A DNA stretch of 64,000 nt. Source: Bacteroidota bacterium. GTDB taxonomy: Bacteria > Bacteroidota > Bacteroidia > NS11-12g > UBA955. Numbering within the stretch: the stretch's first letter is position 1; each line of letters opens with the position of its first letter. The notes below the pieces were generated by a model. The model was given only the letters and a program-made list of their open reading frames with translations, did no database searches and had not been told where the DNA came from. Positions 43,101-50,493 of the stretch are shown piece after piece. The stretch is from contig JAMLHC010000002.1 in NCBI GenBank assembly GCA_023957335.1, positions 243,441-307,440 on the forward strand. Reading direction: 5' to 3'. Made by a program: the position numbers and the translations under genes.

Positions 43101-44019
43101 GAGGTATTTGGTTTCTTCTGGATTTTCGAACAATTCTGCTATTTATGATGGAGGTACGATTCCTGCGCCTGATGATATTTTACGTCTTAACGGTTATGTG
43201 TTAACACAAAACTCAGATATTATGCTATCTGAGTTGAGGAATGATGCTAATCCTTCTCAGGGTGTAGTTAGTGGAGGTTTTTTAACTGTAAGTACAACCG
43301 GTTTCACAACAGTGTCAGATGTTTATTATCATGGCGGAAATTATATATATCTGGTATCAGCAGATATTGTCCACACATTAATAGGTAAGGTAGTTTCAAA
43401 TTTTTACTCAAGCAGCAGAGGATTGTATTTTAATAACAACTTTTACGGGAAAATGACAATAGTAGGAGACATTGTTGCTAATCTTGGTTTAGCCATTGGT
43501 TCCGTCGCACCTGTTGGAGGGCGACTTGAAGTATTTGGAAATTTATATAATAGTGCTAACAATAGCACTGCTCTGGCATCGGGCAATTTAGAAGTTACGG
43601 TAAACGGATTGGCTTACGGTGCAAAGAGCACGCTTCCTATTATCAATGCAAGTGGTGGTACTGCCGGGTCAGTGAAAGTTCAAGGAGCTATTATGTCATT
43701 AGGCGGCACTAACCTATTTGCGGGAGATGTTAGGTTCATGTCAAATCCTCTGTTTGTTGTGATTGATGAATCGGGTAGTCCTCTACCGCTGACAGACCCC
43801 AACACGGCTGACCATGCCCTCCCGCAAGATGTTAGAGATAAAGTGGTTTACAATAATGGAGGTCTTACAGGCACATCTAAAATGCCGGTAAAAGAGGTTG
43901 TAAGCAAAGGTGTTGTGTTTGATAACGGCACGGTTGGAGAGGCAATATTGACCGCAGAGGCGGTAGCACAGGCAGCCGCACAAGTAGTTGGTGCGCAGTT
44001 TAATAGTTTTAAAAGTTAA
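43093..44019 (+). CDS. Probable tail fibre/spike, beta-solenoid
   Basis: 308 residues, Gly/Asn/Ser-rich with regularly spaced short strands (GKMTIVGDIVANLGLAIGSV, GRLEVFGNLYNSANNS, GSVKVQGAIMSLGGTNLFAG), typical of parallel beta-helix fibres. A proline-containing linker leads to an Ala-rich C-terminal helix. Base composition is more AT-rich than in the neighbouring tail genes, which suggests recent acquisition, common for receptor-binding genes. Confidence 0.6.
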   Translation: MAERYLVSSGFSNNSAIYDGGTIPAPDDILRLNGYVLTQNSDIMLSELRNDANPSQGVVSGGFLTVSTTGFTTVSDVYYHGGNYIYLVSADIVHTLIGKVVSNFYSSSRGLYFNNNFYGKMTIVGDIVANLGLAIGSVAPVGGRLEVFGNLYNSANNSTALASGNLEVTVNGLAYGAKSTLPIINASGGTAGSVKVQGAIMSLGGTNLFAGDVRFMSNPLFVVIDESGSPLPLTDPNTADHALPQDVRDKVVYNNGGLTGTSKMPVKEVVSKGVVFDNGTVGEAILTAEAVAQAAAQVVGAQFNSFKS

Positions 44020-44022
44020 GAG

Positions 44023-44883
44023 ATGGCAAGGAGTGTAAAATATTTTTATGACATAATCATTCAGGAGAAGGACAGCTTGGCGACCTTAAATGAATGGCAG
44101 CCGCAGGCGGATACGGCTAATAACCTGCTGACGGATGTAAGTCAGAGCAAGGTGGCGCGGTGGAGGATTTTTAGCTGGTGTGTGGCTTGTTGCGCCTATG
44201 CGCTTGATGTGCTGTTTGATTTGTTTAAGAAAGAGCTTGGAGTGATGGTGCAAAACAGCCGATACGGTACTCTCCCATGGTGGGAGGTTACGGCTAAGGC
44301 TTATCAGCACGGGCATAATCTCGTGTGGCAGAACAACCAGTACGAATATGTTACCGATGCTCCTGATAGCCGTTTTGTGAATTTTGCCAAAGCGGTTGAA
44401 AGCGGCAGGTCGGTAATTTTGAAAATAGCAGGAGGTAGCGAGGATAGCAGGCAGCCCGTGAGTGGTGCGGTGGAAAGTGGATTTATGAGTTATGTTAAAA
44501 GGGTTAAACCTCCGGGTTCTCATGTGGTGGTTGTGAATGCGGAAGCGGACAGATTGAAGCTATATTTGAAGATAAAGTACAATCCGCTCGTGCTGTCGGC
44601 TAATGGACAGCTATTGGAGAACCCCTCACAAAAACCTGTTGAAACAGCGATAGCGACTTATTTGTTGAACCTGCCTTTTAACAGCAAGCTGGAAATAAGC
44701 AAGCTGAGCTATGAGCTAAAACAAATAGAGGGTGTTGAGGCTGTTTACCTGATTGAAGCAGAGGGCGCAAGGCATGAGGGGGATTTTGAGGCATTTGCTG
44801 AAACTTATGAGCCATATAGCGGTTATATGGTGATAGATGATGAGTTTCCGTTGAGCGACACACTAACCTACGAGCCATTTTAA
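44023..44883 (+). CDS. Baseplate wedge protein J-like
   Basis: 286 residues. VKYFYDIIIQEKDSLATLNE at the N-terminus and the C-terminal half (PVETAIATYLLNLPFNSKLE, then ELKQIEGVEAVYLIEAEG) fit gpJ-type baseplate proteins, which have a conserved ...NLPFN... region before the final beta domain. Follows the fibre gene by 3 bases. Confidence 0.65.
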   Translation: MARSVKYFYDIIIQEKDSLATLNEWQPQADTANNLLTDVSQSKVARWRIFSWCVACCAYALDVLFDLFKKELGVMVQNSRYGTLPWWEVTAKAYQHGHNLVWQNNQYEYVTDAPDSRFVNFAKAVESGRSVILKIAGGSEDSRQPVSGAVESGFMSYVKRVKPPGSHVVVVNAEADRLKLYLKIKYNPLVLSANGQLLENPSQKPVETAIATYLLNLPFNSKLEISKLSYELKQIEGVEAVYLIEAEGARHEGDFEAFAETYEPYSGYMVIDDEFPLSDTLTYEPF

Positions 44884-44886
44884 ACC

Positions 44887-45489
44887 ATGTTTAAATACGT
44901 TTTAAATACACATAAAATTGTCAGGGATAACCTGTATGAGTGGCTGCACAAACCTAAGCGGCTGGACTGGCTGAAAGCGTGGACTAAGCCTTTCAGGATT
45001 ATCCATACCGATTTTGTGGCGGTGGTGTCGCGGTACAGGTATTTGGGCAGGTTTAACGGTCAGTTGATGTATATGGAACGTATCCTGAACGATACATTCG
45101 CCCCCGATAACAGGGCGATATACATAACAGACGGCAATTTTATTGACCCGACATATCTTTTCCCAAGAACGAAAAACAAACCGATTTGGCTCTATCCGAG
45201 ATGGAAGGCGGGACAGAGCTATGCGGCAGGCGAATATGCTATTGACGGAAAGTCTGTTTATTTGGCAATAACGGCAAGTACAGGCGATAAGCCGAGCGAA
45301 ACACCCGCCAAATGGGTGAAACACAGGGCGGTTTCTTATCTGCGGAGGCGGGAGGATTTTAGCCAGTCGGGCGTGTTTGTAGTGAATGTGCCTGACGGAT
45401 TGGAGTTTGATGAAGTGAGAATGAGAGCCTTGATAGACAGCTACAGGATAGCGGGAACGGAGTACACAATTAACATTTATACGATATGA
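44887..45489 (+). CDS. Tail protein with chitin-binding-like (CBM5/12) module
   Basis: 200 residues. Residues about 110-145 (RWKAGQSYAAGEYAIDGKSV, then YLAITASTGDKPSETPAKW) match the CBM5/12 pattern W...YaaGd.V..ggk.Y.a...t...P.....W. The rest has tail-protein (gpI-like) character. Such modules may help the tail bind glycans on the host surface. Overlaps the next gene by 4 bases. Confidence 0.6.
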   Translation: MFKYVLNTHKIVRDNLYEWLHKPKRLDWLKAWTKPFRIIHTDFVAVVSRYRYLGRFNGQLMYMERILNDTFAPDNRAIYITDGNFIDPTYLFPRTKNKPIWLYPRWKAGQSYAAGEYAIDGKSVYLAITASTGDKPSETPAKWVKHRAVSYLRRREDFSQSGVFVVNVPDGLEFDEVRMRALIDSYRIAGTEYTINIYTI

Positions 45490-46328
45490 ACGAGTTAAAA
45501 ATAGAAAACAAGGGCTATCCCCTTTCGGTAGAGGATTTGAACTTCCTAATGGCAGCCTATAAAGATGCTTTTGAGGGAATAGCCCGAACATTCGGCAATG
45601 CGTTTTTGTACGACTGCCGAGTTGGCGGAACTGGAAGCAATGGCAGTATTGCTCACGGATTTGTTGCGCTTGGCGGAGAGATTTACCGAGTGTCTGCTCA
45701 AAGCTGGACGACAGCAACAATCACAGACCCTTGTTTAGCTCCTTTTCAGGAGGCGGACACAAATCTTAGTCCTGTTGAGTATGACGATTTGATTGCCCGT
45801 GATGCTCATTTTGTCCGCATGGCAAGGGTGGAGCAGTTTCAATCTCTGCCCGGACAGGTGAGGTTCAGGGATATGAAGGATTTTGGCTTCTACTTTTTGG
45901 GCGAAGGCTGGGTAGAGGTTGGCTCATCAGGGGCTTACAGACCGATTTACAGCATTAACTGGGGCGCATACACCCCTTCTATTCCCTATATGGAAGGTTT
46001 TGAGACGCTGAAAGTGCGTAAGTATGAGAGCTTCTTAGAGCTTACGGGAGTGTGCCAGCAAACTTCTTTTGTAGATTACAGACAGAAGGTCTTTCAGCTC
46101 CCCGATGTACCTCTTCACAGAGACGGGCAGAGGCTTATTCCCACACACAGGCAGATTGTCGATGTGCCGTTGGCTAAATTTCAGGGCGGAAGCGTTGGGT
46201 ATGGTGGCAGGGCTACATTGGAGTTTGACACAGATGGAGGTGTTTATATAGAGGCATGGAAAGGTGGGGATATTGTGGCAACCGATACAGTGATATTATG
46301 CTTTAACCACAGGATTCCTTTATTTTAA
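45486..46328 (+). CDS. Hypothetical tail/fibre protein
   Basis: 280 residues. N-terminal helix with LSVEDLNFLMAAYKDAFEG, then a beta domain (GSIAHGFVALGGEIYRVSAQ) repeated in style of baseplate-fibre adaptors, and a C-terminal beta domain (GGRATLEFDTDGGVYIEAWK). Last gene before the strong terminator, so it closes the late operon. Confidence 0.55.
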   Translation: MNELKIENKGYPLSVEDLNFLMAAYKDAFEGIARTFGNAFLYDCRVGGTGSNGSIAHGFVALGGEIYRVSAQSWTTATITDPCLAPFQEADTNLSPVEYDDLIARDAHFVRMARVEQFQSLPGQVRFRDMKDFGFYFLGEGWVEVGSSGAYRPIYSINWGAYTPSIPYMEGFETLKVRKYESFLELTGVCQQTSFVDYRQKVFQLPDVPLHRDGQRLIPTHRQIVDVPLAKFQGGSVGYGGRATLEFDTDGGVYIEAWKGGDIVATDTVILCFNHRIPLF

Positions 46329-46331
46329 TTC

Positions 46332-46351
46332 ATAGGGGCTTGAAAAAGCCC
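46332..46351 (+). terminator. Hairpin directly after the last tail gene
   Basis: AGGGGCTTGAAAAAGCCCCT forms an 8-bp stem 4 bases after the stop; weak T-tract. It may act together with the larger hairpin downstream. Confidence 0.5.
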
Positions 46352-46386
46352 CTGACTTCAACCGAGTATCTCAGGCTCGGTTAATT

Positions 46387-46449
46387 AAGGTGCATACACA
46401 CCAAAGCCAGAGGCAGAGCCTTTGGACGGTGTGTATGCACCTTTTTTTA
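46387..46449 (+). terminator. Strong late-operon terminator
   Basis: Arms AAGGTGCATACACACC and GGTGTGTATGCACCTT (16 bp, perfect) close an inner CCAAAG/CTTTGG stem, followed by a T7 run. It separates the tail operon from the methylase gene. Confidence 0.85.
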
Positions 46450-46487
46450 TTAAGATTTGAGATGGAACAAAAGTAATGTAAATATAT

Positions 46488-47303
46488 ATGAGTAAACAGA
46501 AAAATGAAAAAGTAAAACCAATGGGCAAAACGCCTATTACTTACTACGGAGGGAAGCAAACAATGTTAAAACACATCTTACCGCTTGTGCCGCAACACAA
46601 CCTGTACACGGAGGTATTTGCGGGCGGAGCAGCGTTGTTTTTCGCAAAGAAGAGAGTCGAGGTGGAAGTGATTAATGATTTGAATGGGGAGTTGGTTAAT
46701 TTTTACAGGGTGGCATCCACAAGGTTTGAAGAACTGAAGGCAAATATAGAACTGCTGCTGCACAGCAGGGCAGCGCACAAGCACGCTTGGTATGTGTATA
46801 ATAATGGCTCTTTTTTTGGAGAGGTGGAAAGGGCATGGGCGGTTTTTTCTTTGAGTAAAATGGGTTTTGCAGGGCAGCTGAGCTGTAGTTTTGGGTTTGA
46901 TAAGTCTAAGTGCAGGCATCCTAAAAAAGTATTTTATGCCAAGGATGCTTTTAATTTATCTCTCAAGGAGAGGATTGAGTGCGCTACTATTGAATGCGAT
47001 GAGGCACTGCAGGTGTTGAAGAGGTACGATACTTTGCAAGCCTTCCATTTTATTGACCCTCCTTATGTGGGCAGTAATATGGGGCATTACAAGAGTATGT
47101 TTAATGAACAGAACCTGGTTGAGCTACTGGACGTTTGTGCAGGGCTTGAAGGTAAGTTTATGCTGACTATGTATCCCAATGATGTGATTCAGGGCTATGT
47201 AGATAAGCATGGCTGGAAGATACATTCTGTTGAGAGACAAATATCGGCTTGCAAGGCTGAGGCAAGGCGTAAGCAAGAGGAGTGGATGGTGTGTAACTAT
47301 TAA
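46488..47303 (+). CDS. Adenine-specific DNA methylase (D12 class, Dam-like)
   Basis: 271 residues with the D12-class order of motifs: YYGGKQTMLKHIL (motif X-like), TEVFAGGAALFFAK (motif I, AdoMet binding) and IDPPYVGSN (motif IV, catalytic DPPY). It N6-methylates adenine in double-stranded DNA; target site cannot be read from sequence. Placed at the extreme right end, where Mu keeps mom. Methylation could protect progeny DNA from host restriction. The start could also be ATG 46524 (MGKTPITYYGG). Confidence 0.9.
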   Translation: MSKQKNEKVKPMGKTPITYYGGKQTMLKHILPLVPQHNLYTEVFAGGAALFFAKKRVEVEVINDLNGELVNFYRVASTRFEELKANIELLLHSRAAHKHAWYVYNNGSFFGEVERAWAVFSLSKMGFAGQLSCSFGFDKSKCRHPKKVFYAKDAFNLSLKERIECATIECDEALQVLKRYDTLQAFHFIDPPYVGSNMGHYKSMFNEQNLVELLDVCAGLEGKFMLTMYPNDVIQGYVDKHGWKIHSVERQISACKAEARRKQEEWMVCNY

Positions 47304-47309
47304 ATGCTA

Positions 47310-47339
47310 CTTTTAGGAGCTGGAAAGCCCCTAATTTTT
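47310..47339 (+). terminator. Probable terminator after the methylase
   Basis: TTAGGAGCT-GGAA-AGCCCCTAA with a single mismatch, followed by T-rich sequence, 7 bases past the methylase stop. Confidence 0.55.
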
Positions 47340-47350
47340 ATCAAACTCGC

Positions 47351-47365
47351 ACTTTTCGTTTTGGG
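47351..47365. repeat. Candidate transposase-binding site, right end
   Basis: ACTTTTCGTTTTGGG is the exact reverse complement of CCCAAAACGAAAAGT at 12931-12945 and lies 29 bases from the right terminus. The terminus itself shares AAAACCAAAA with the left end. Confidence 0.7.
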
Positions 47366-47394
47366 AAGTCTGATTTTTGGTTTTGGGGATTATA

Positions 47395-47398
47395 AATT
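47395..47398. repeat. Target-site duplication copy (AATT) at prophage right junction
   Basis: Matches 12829-12832. Host sequence to the right continues the IS4 transposase frame (reading leftward ...SSLI), which resumes at the left junction. Confidence 0.6.
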
Positions 47399-48355
47399 AA
47401 CGAAGACTAAATCTGTATGAGTACTGCATTAGGACTTGTACCAATAAATATTTTGATTTTTAATACCTGTTTTATCTGTTTGAAGAAGATTTCAATCTCC
47501 CATCTGGCTTTATATAGCTGTGAGATTGTTTCTGCTGTACAAGATGTGTTATTAGTGATGAAAGTAATTTCAGCCTACTTATCTGGTTCATAAACCACCA
47601 CCAAACGGAGTTGTTTAGGATAATTCGTTGCAGTGTTAATCCCCGTCAATACAATGATTTGGTCTTTGATTATATTATTTGTTTTATCCTTCACCTTGTT
47701 TTCCTTTAATCTAATCACAAACGTAATCCTTCTGCAGTCCAAAATATGCAGCCAGTGAAAATCAACATAAGCCCTGTCCATAACCAAAACGAAACCGGAA
47801 GGTATATCTATTGTTTTTGCCACAGCCACACCATGCTTTAATCAGTCCGTCATGAGCATATAAACAGGCAAGCAGGAGTCGTAATCCAATACAGTATGGA
47901 GTTAAACAGCTCCTTTTCTTTTGCGATATTGAGCCCAATCAAACAAACTCAAACTTAGAGAGATTACGGTGGAATCTACGATGAATATCATACGCTTTAG
48001 CATCCTTCCAAACTGACGCCTGTATACAATCCCACTTCGCAAACTCTCAAAGAGTTCGAAATACAAATCCCTCAAAACTCGCCAATTACGCTGTTGATTT
48101 TGATACAAAATAGTGCTCTTGCTTGGTACTTTGGATACTCACATGTGATTTAAGTTACCGGTTGCACTGCGCAATCCATTTGCAATCTCTCTAACGCTAT
48201 TGGCTTTTGCTAGTTGACAAAAAAGCATAGATACTAAATGAGTCCAAGTGTTCACTCCTTTACAGTGTGGGTCAGACTCATACTTGCTTACAATCTTGGA
48301 AAAGGAATCTCTATTTATTAAGCTTAAAACTTGAAAAATATATTTACATTTGCAA
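47395..48355 (-). pseudogene. IS4-family transposase, 5' part, decayed by nonsense mutations
   Basis: The minus strand from about 48355 keeps one frame from KYIFQVLSLINRDSFSKIVS through CKGVNTWTHLVSMLFCQLAK to FIGTSPNAVLIQI. DDE residues are visible in FIVDSTVISL and LVMDRAYVDF, and the IS4 YREK motif in LYKARWEIEIFFKQIK. Five in-frame stops interrupt it (48141-48139, 47904-47902, 47844-47842, 47577-47575, 47409-47407) with no frameshift. Homologues have G, K, G, Q/K/E and W at these places. The rest of the gene is at 12635-12832. Confidence 0.88.
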
Positions 48356-48428
48356 TGGGCATGGAGTTGTTTTGCTTGAACTCCAAAAATAAACCTTTGG
48401 GAAAAATTATAACATGCCCCTTTTAATG

Positions 48429-48448
48429 AAATTTATATTGGACAGATG
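48429..48448 (-). repeat. Right terminal inverted repeat of the IS4-family remnant
   Basis: Read inward, CATCTGTCCAATATAAATTT pairs with 12554-12573 at 14 of 20 positions. About 75 bases of non-coding sequence separate it from the transposase start, as usual in this family. Confidence 0.6.
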
Positions 48449-48532
48449 TGAGTTTTTTCATAATATTGTTTTATAATTAGTGAGTGCAAAGAAAGATTAT
48501 TTTTCTTAAAAAAATCGTTATTTCCTCCACTT

Positions 48533-49522
48533 CTACACCAATTTAGCAACCAAATCAGCTATTCTGTTAGAGTAACCAACTTCATTGTCATACCACCCTA
48601 CTACTTTGACTGTGTTGCCATACACCATAGTTAGCTCACTGTCAAAAATACAAGAGTGTGTGTTACCAACTATATCAATCGACACAAGTGGTTCTTGCGA
48701 ATATTCAACAATCCCTTTCATAGCGCCTGCTGCAGCAGCTTTGAATGCCGCATTAATTTCTTCAACTGTCTTGGGGTTTTTTACTTCACATACAAAGTCG
48801 GTGATAGAGCCATCCGGGATAGGGACTCTCAGTGCAATCCCGTTTAATTTGCCTTTCAAATGTGGCAATGCTTCACTAACAGCTTTGGCAGCTCCGGTAC
48901 TTGTGGGTATGATAGAGTATGCAGCTGCTCGAGCTCTTCTCAAATCGTGATGAGGTGCGTCATGCAATCGCTGGTCGGCAGTGTAAGCATGAGTTGTTGT
49001 CATAAAACCGTGGTCAATGCCACATAAATCATCTATGATTTTTACCATAGGCGCCAGACAATTTGTAGTACAAGAAGCGTTGGAGATAATCGCATCATTT
49101 TTGTCCAATATATTTTCATTGACACCTAACACAATGACTTTGATATCGTTTCCCTTGCCCGGAGCTGATATCACTACTTTCTTAGCACCTGCTTTGATGT
49201 GTTTTGCCGCTTTCTCTCTTTCGGTGAATCTACCTGTAGATTCAATCACAACATCAATGTCTTTCTCTTTCCAAGGTAAATTTTCAGGCTCAGATTCTGT
49301 AAATATTGGAATTCTGCTTCCATTCACGATGATTGCATGTTCATCAAAGGAAACAGTTCCGTTAAATTTGCCATGAACTGAATCATATTTTAATAAATGA
49401 GCCAATGTCTTGGTATCAGTCAAATCATTGATTGCTACTACCTCTATTCCGGGTTTTGTTAATAATACTCTAAAGGTCAAACGTCCTATTCTTCCAAAAC
49501 CATTAATCGCAATTTTAGTCAT
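48533..49522 (-). CDS. gapA: Glyceraldehyde-3-phosphate dehydrogenase, type I
   Basis: 329 residues. NAD-binding start KIAINGFGRIGRLTFRVL, catalytic Cys in SNASCTTNCLAPM (residue about 150), His in the TTTHAYTADQR region, and ALRVPIPDGSITDFVCEV. INDLTD after the second strand (Asp) points to NAD rather than NADP. The enzyme of glycolysis/gluconeogenesis. A minus-strand TAATTTTG element upstream could be its promoter; the divergent hydrolase has its own. Confidence 0.97.
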   Translation of the reverse strand: MTKIAINGFGRIGRLTFRVLLTKPGIEVVAINDLTDTKTLAHLLKYDSVHGKFNGTVSFDEHAIIVNGSRIPIFTESEPENLPWKEKDIDVVIESTGRFTEREKAAKHIKAGAKKVVISAPGKGNDIKVIVLGVNENILDKNDAIISNASCTTNCLAPMVKIIDDLCGIDHGFMTTTHAYTADQRLHDAPHHDLRRARAAAYSIIPTSTGAAKAVSEALPHLKGKLNGIALRVPIPDGSITDFVCEVKNPKTVEEINAAFKAAAAGAMKGIVEYSQEPLVSIDIVGNTHSCIFDSELTMVYGNTVKVVGWYDNEVGYSNRIADLVAKLV

Positions 49523-49590
49523 TTTATAATCTTGTGTTTCTGCAAAATTACTTTATTATCTTTGGTTGAAGATTATCAAAATGATTGAAT

Positions 49591-49621
49591 TTGACCTAAC
49601 TGCTATTAAAGTCTATCTTTG
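49591..49621 (+). promoter_or_regulatory. Bacteroidetes-type promoter of the hydrolase gene
   Basis: TTG at 49591-49593, 20 bases, then TATCTTTG at 49614-49621. Fits the TTG-N19-TAnnTTTG consensus well; start codon 8 bases further. Confidence 0.75.
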
Positions 49622-49629
49622 CCACTTTC

Positions 49630-50397
49630 ATGAAATTGGTTTACAAGCATTATGGCAACACCTCTACCCCGCCCATAATCATCATGCACGGACTGTTTGG
49701 AATGTTAGATAATTGGCAATACCACGCCAAATTATTGGGCGAACATTTTTCTGTTTTTACGGTTGACTTGCGCAATCACGGACGTTCACCCCATTCGGAC
49801 ATCATGACTTATCCGGCAATGGCTTCCGATATTTTGGAATTTTGCGAACATCATCATCTCCAAGACATTATGCTACTAGGTCATTCCATGGGAGGCAAAG
49901 TTGCCATGCAGTTTGCTGTTGATTCCCCCCAACTACTCTCTAAACTTATTGTTGCAGACATAGGACCCAGAGCATACCCTCCGGCACATGAAATTTATTT
50001 TAAGGCATTTAGAGAAATTGACTTTAGCCAATTTGAAACCCGACAAGAAGCGGATGCCGCTTTTGCCAAATATGAATCAAATATAGGAATACGCATGTTT
50101 TTGCTAAAAAACCTTGAAAGAGCTGATAAAGGATTTGCTATCAAAGCGAATGTTCCGATAATTGAGCAATCGTATCCAGAAATAGCCGATAGGATTGAAA
50201 TCCCTTTTCCGGTCAGCATACCAACATTATTTATGCGAGGGGAGAAGTCAAACTATATTCGAGAACGAGATTTGGCAGACATCCAAGACTCTTTCCCTTT
50301 TGCCCAATTTGTAACCATTAAAAACGCGGGGCATTGGTTGCACGCTGAGAATCAAGGACAGTTTTACCAAGAATTGATGGGCTTTTTGCTAAAATAG
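49630..50397 (+). CDS. Alpha/beta hydrolase (YbfF-like esterase)
   Basis: 255 residues. Oxyanion segment MHGLFGMLDNWQYHAK, nucleophile elbow GHSMGGKVAMQ (Ser about 97), LFMRGEKSNYI with the acid region, and catalytic His in NAGHWLHAEN. This order matches YbfF-type acyl esterases. Substrate unknown. Confidence 0.9.
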   Translation: MKLVYKHYGNTSTPPIIIMHGLFGMLDNWQYHAKLLGEHFSVFTVDLRNHGRSPHSDIMTYPAMASDILEFCEHHHLQDIMLLGHSMGGKVAMQFAVDSPQLLSKLIVADIGPRAYPPAHEIYFKAFREIDFSQFETRQEADAAFAKYESNIGIRMFLLKNLERADKGFAIKANVPIIEQSYPEIADRIEIPFPVSIPTLFMRGEKSNYIRERDLADIQDSFPFAQFVTIKNAGHWLHAENQGQFYQELMGFLLK

Positions 50398-50481
50398 TAA
50401 TTTGTCCTCCTTTATATAAAAAACGAGCTCACTTATAATTTGTTATTGCTTAGCTCCTTTTCATAAACCTATACTAATCTT

Positions 50482-50489
50482 TATCTTTG
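50482..50489 (+). promoter_or_regulatory. -7 element of uvrB
   Basis: TATCTTTG ending 4 bases before the uvrB ATG, so the uvrB message should be leaderless or nearly so. Confidence 0.6.
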
Positions 50490-50493
50490 CACC

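Larger units (their letters stand above)
12833..47394 (+). mobile_element. Complete Mu-like (transposable, contractile-tailed) prophage
   Basis: About 34.6 kb bounded by 5'-TAT ends and an AATT duplication, inserted in an IS4-family transposase gene. Contents support a replicative-transposition life cycle: S24 repressor, DDE transposase, MuB-like ATPase, Gam, Mu gp27/28/29/30/31/36-like head genes, sheath, tube, tape measure and baseplate genes, lysis genes and a terminal adenine methylase. Every major module is intact, so the element may be inducible. The head genes are split into two divergent operons, unlike phage Mu. Confidence 0.93.

Noticed and set aside
12833..47394. Placing the prophage ends at TG/CA dinucleotides, as in Mu
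   Set aside because: No TG/CA pair with a 5-base duplication fits the reconstructed IS4 gene; the in-frame join supports the AATT junction.
12769..48448. ATTGGACAGATG occurs at 12769-12782 and again near 48436-48448, which could look like a direct repeat bordering the element
   Set aside because: The left copy lies inside the transposase coding sequence (encoding HLSNLVG), not at its edge. The better pair of ends is 12554-12573 with 48429-48448.
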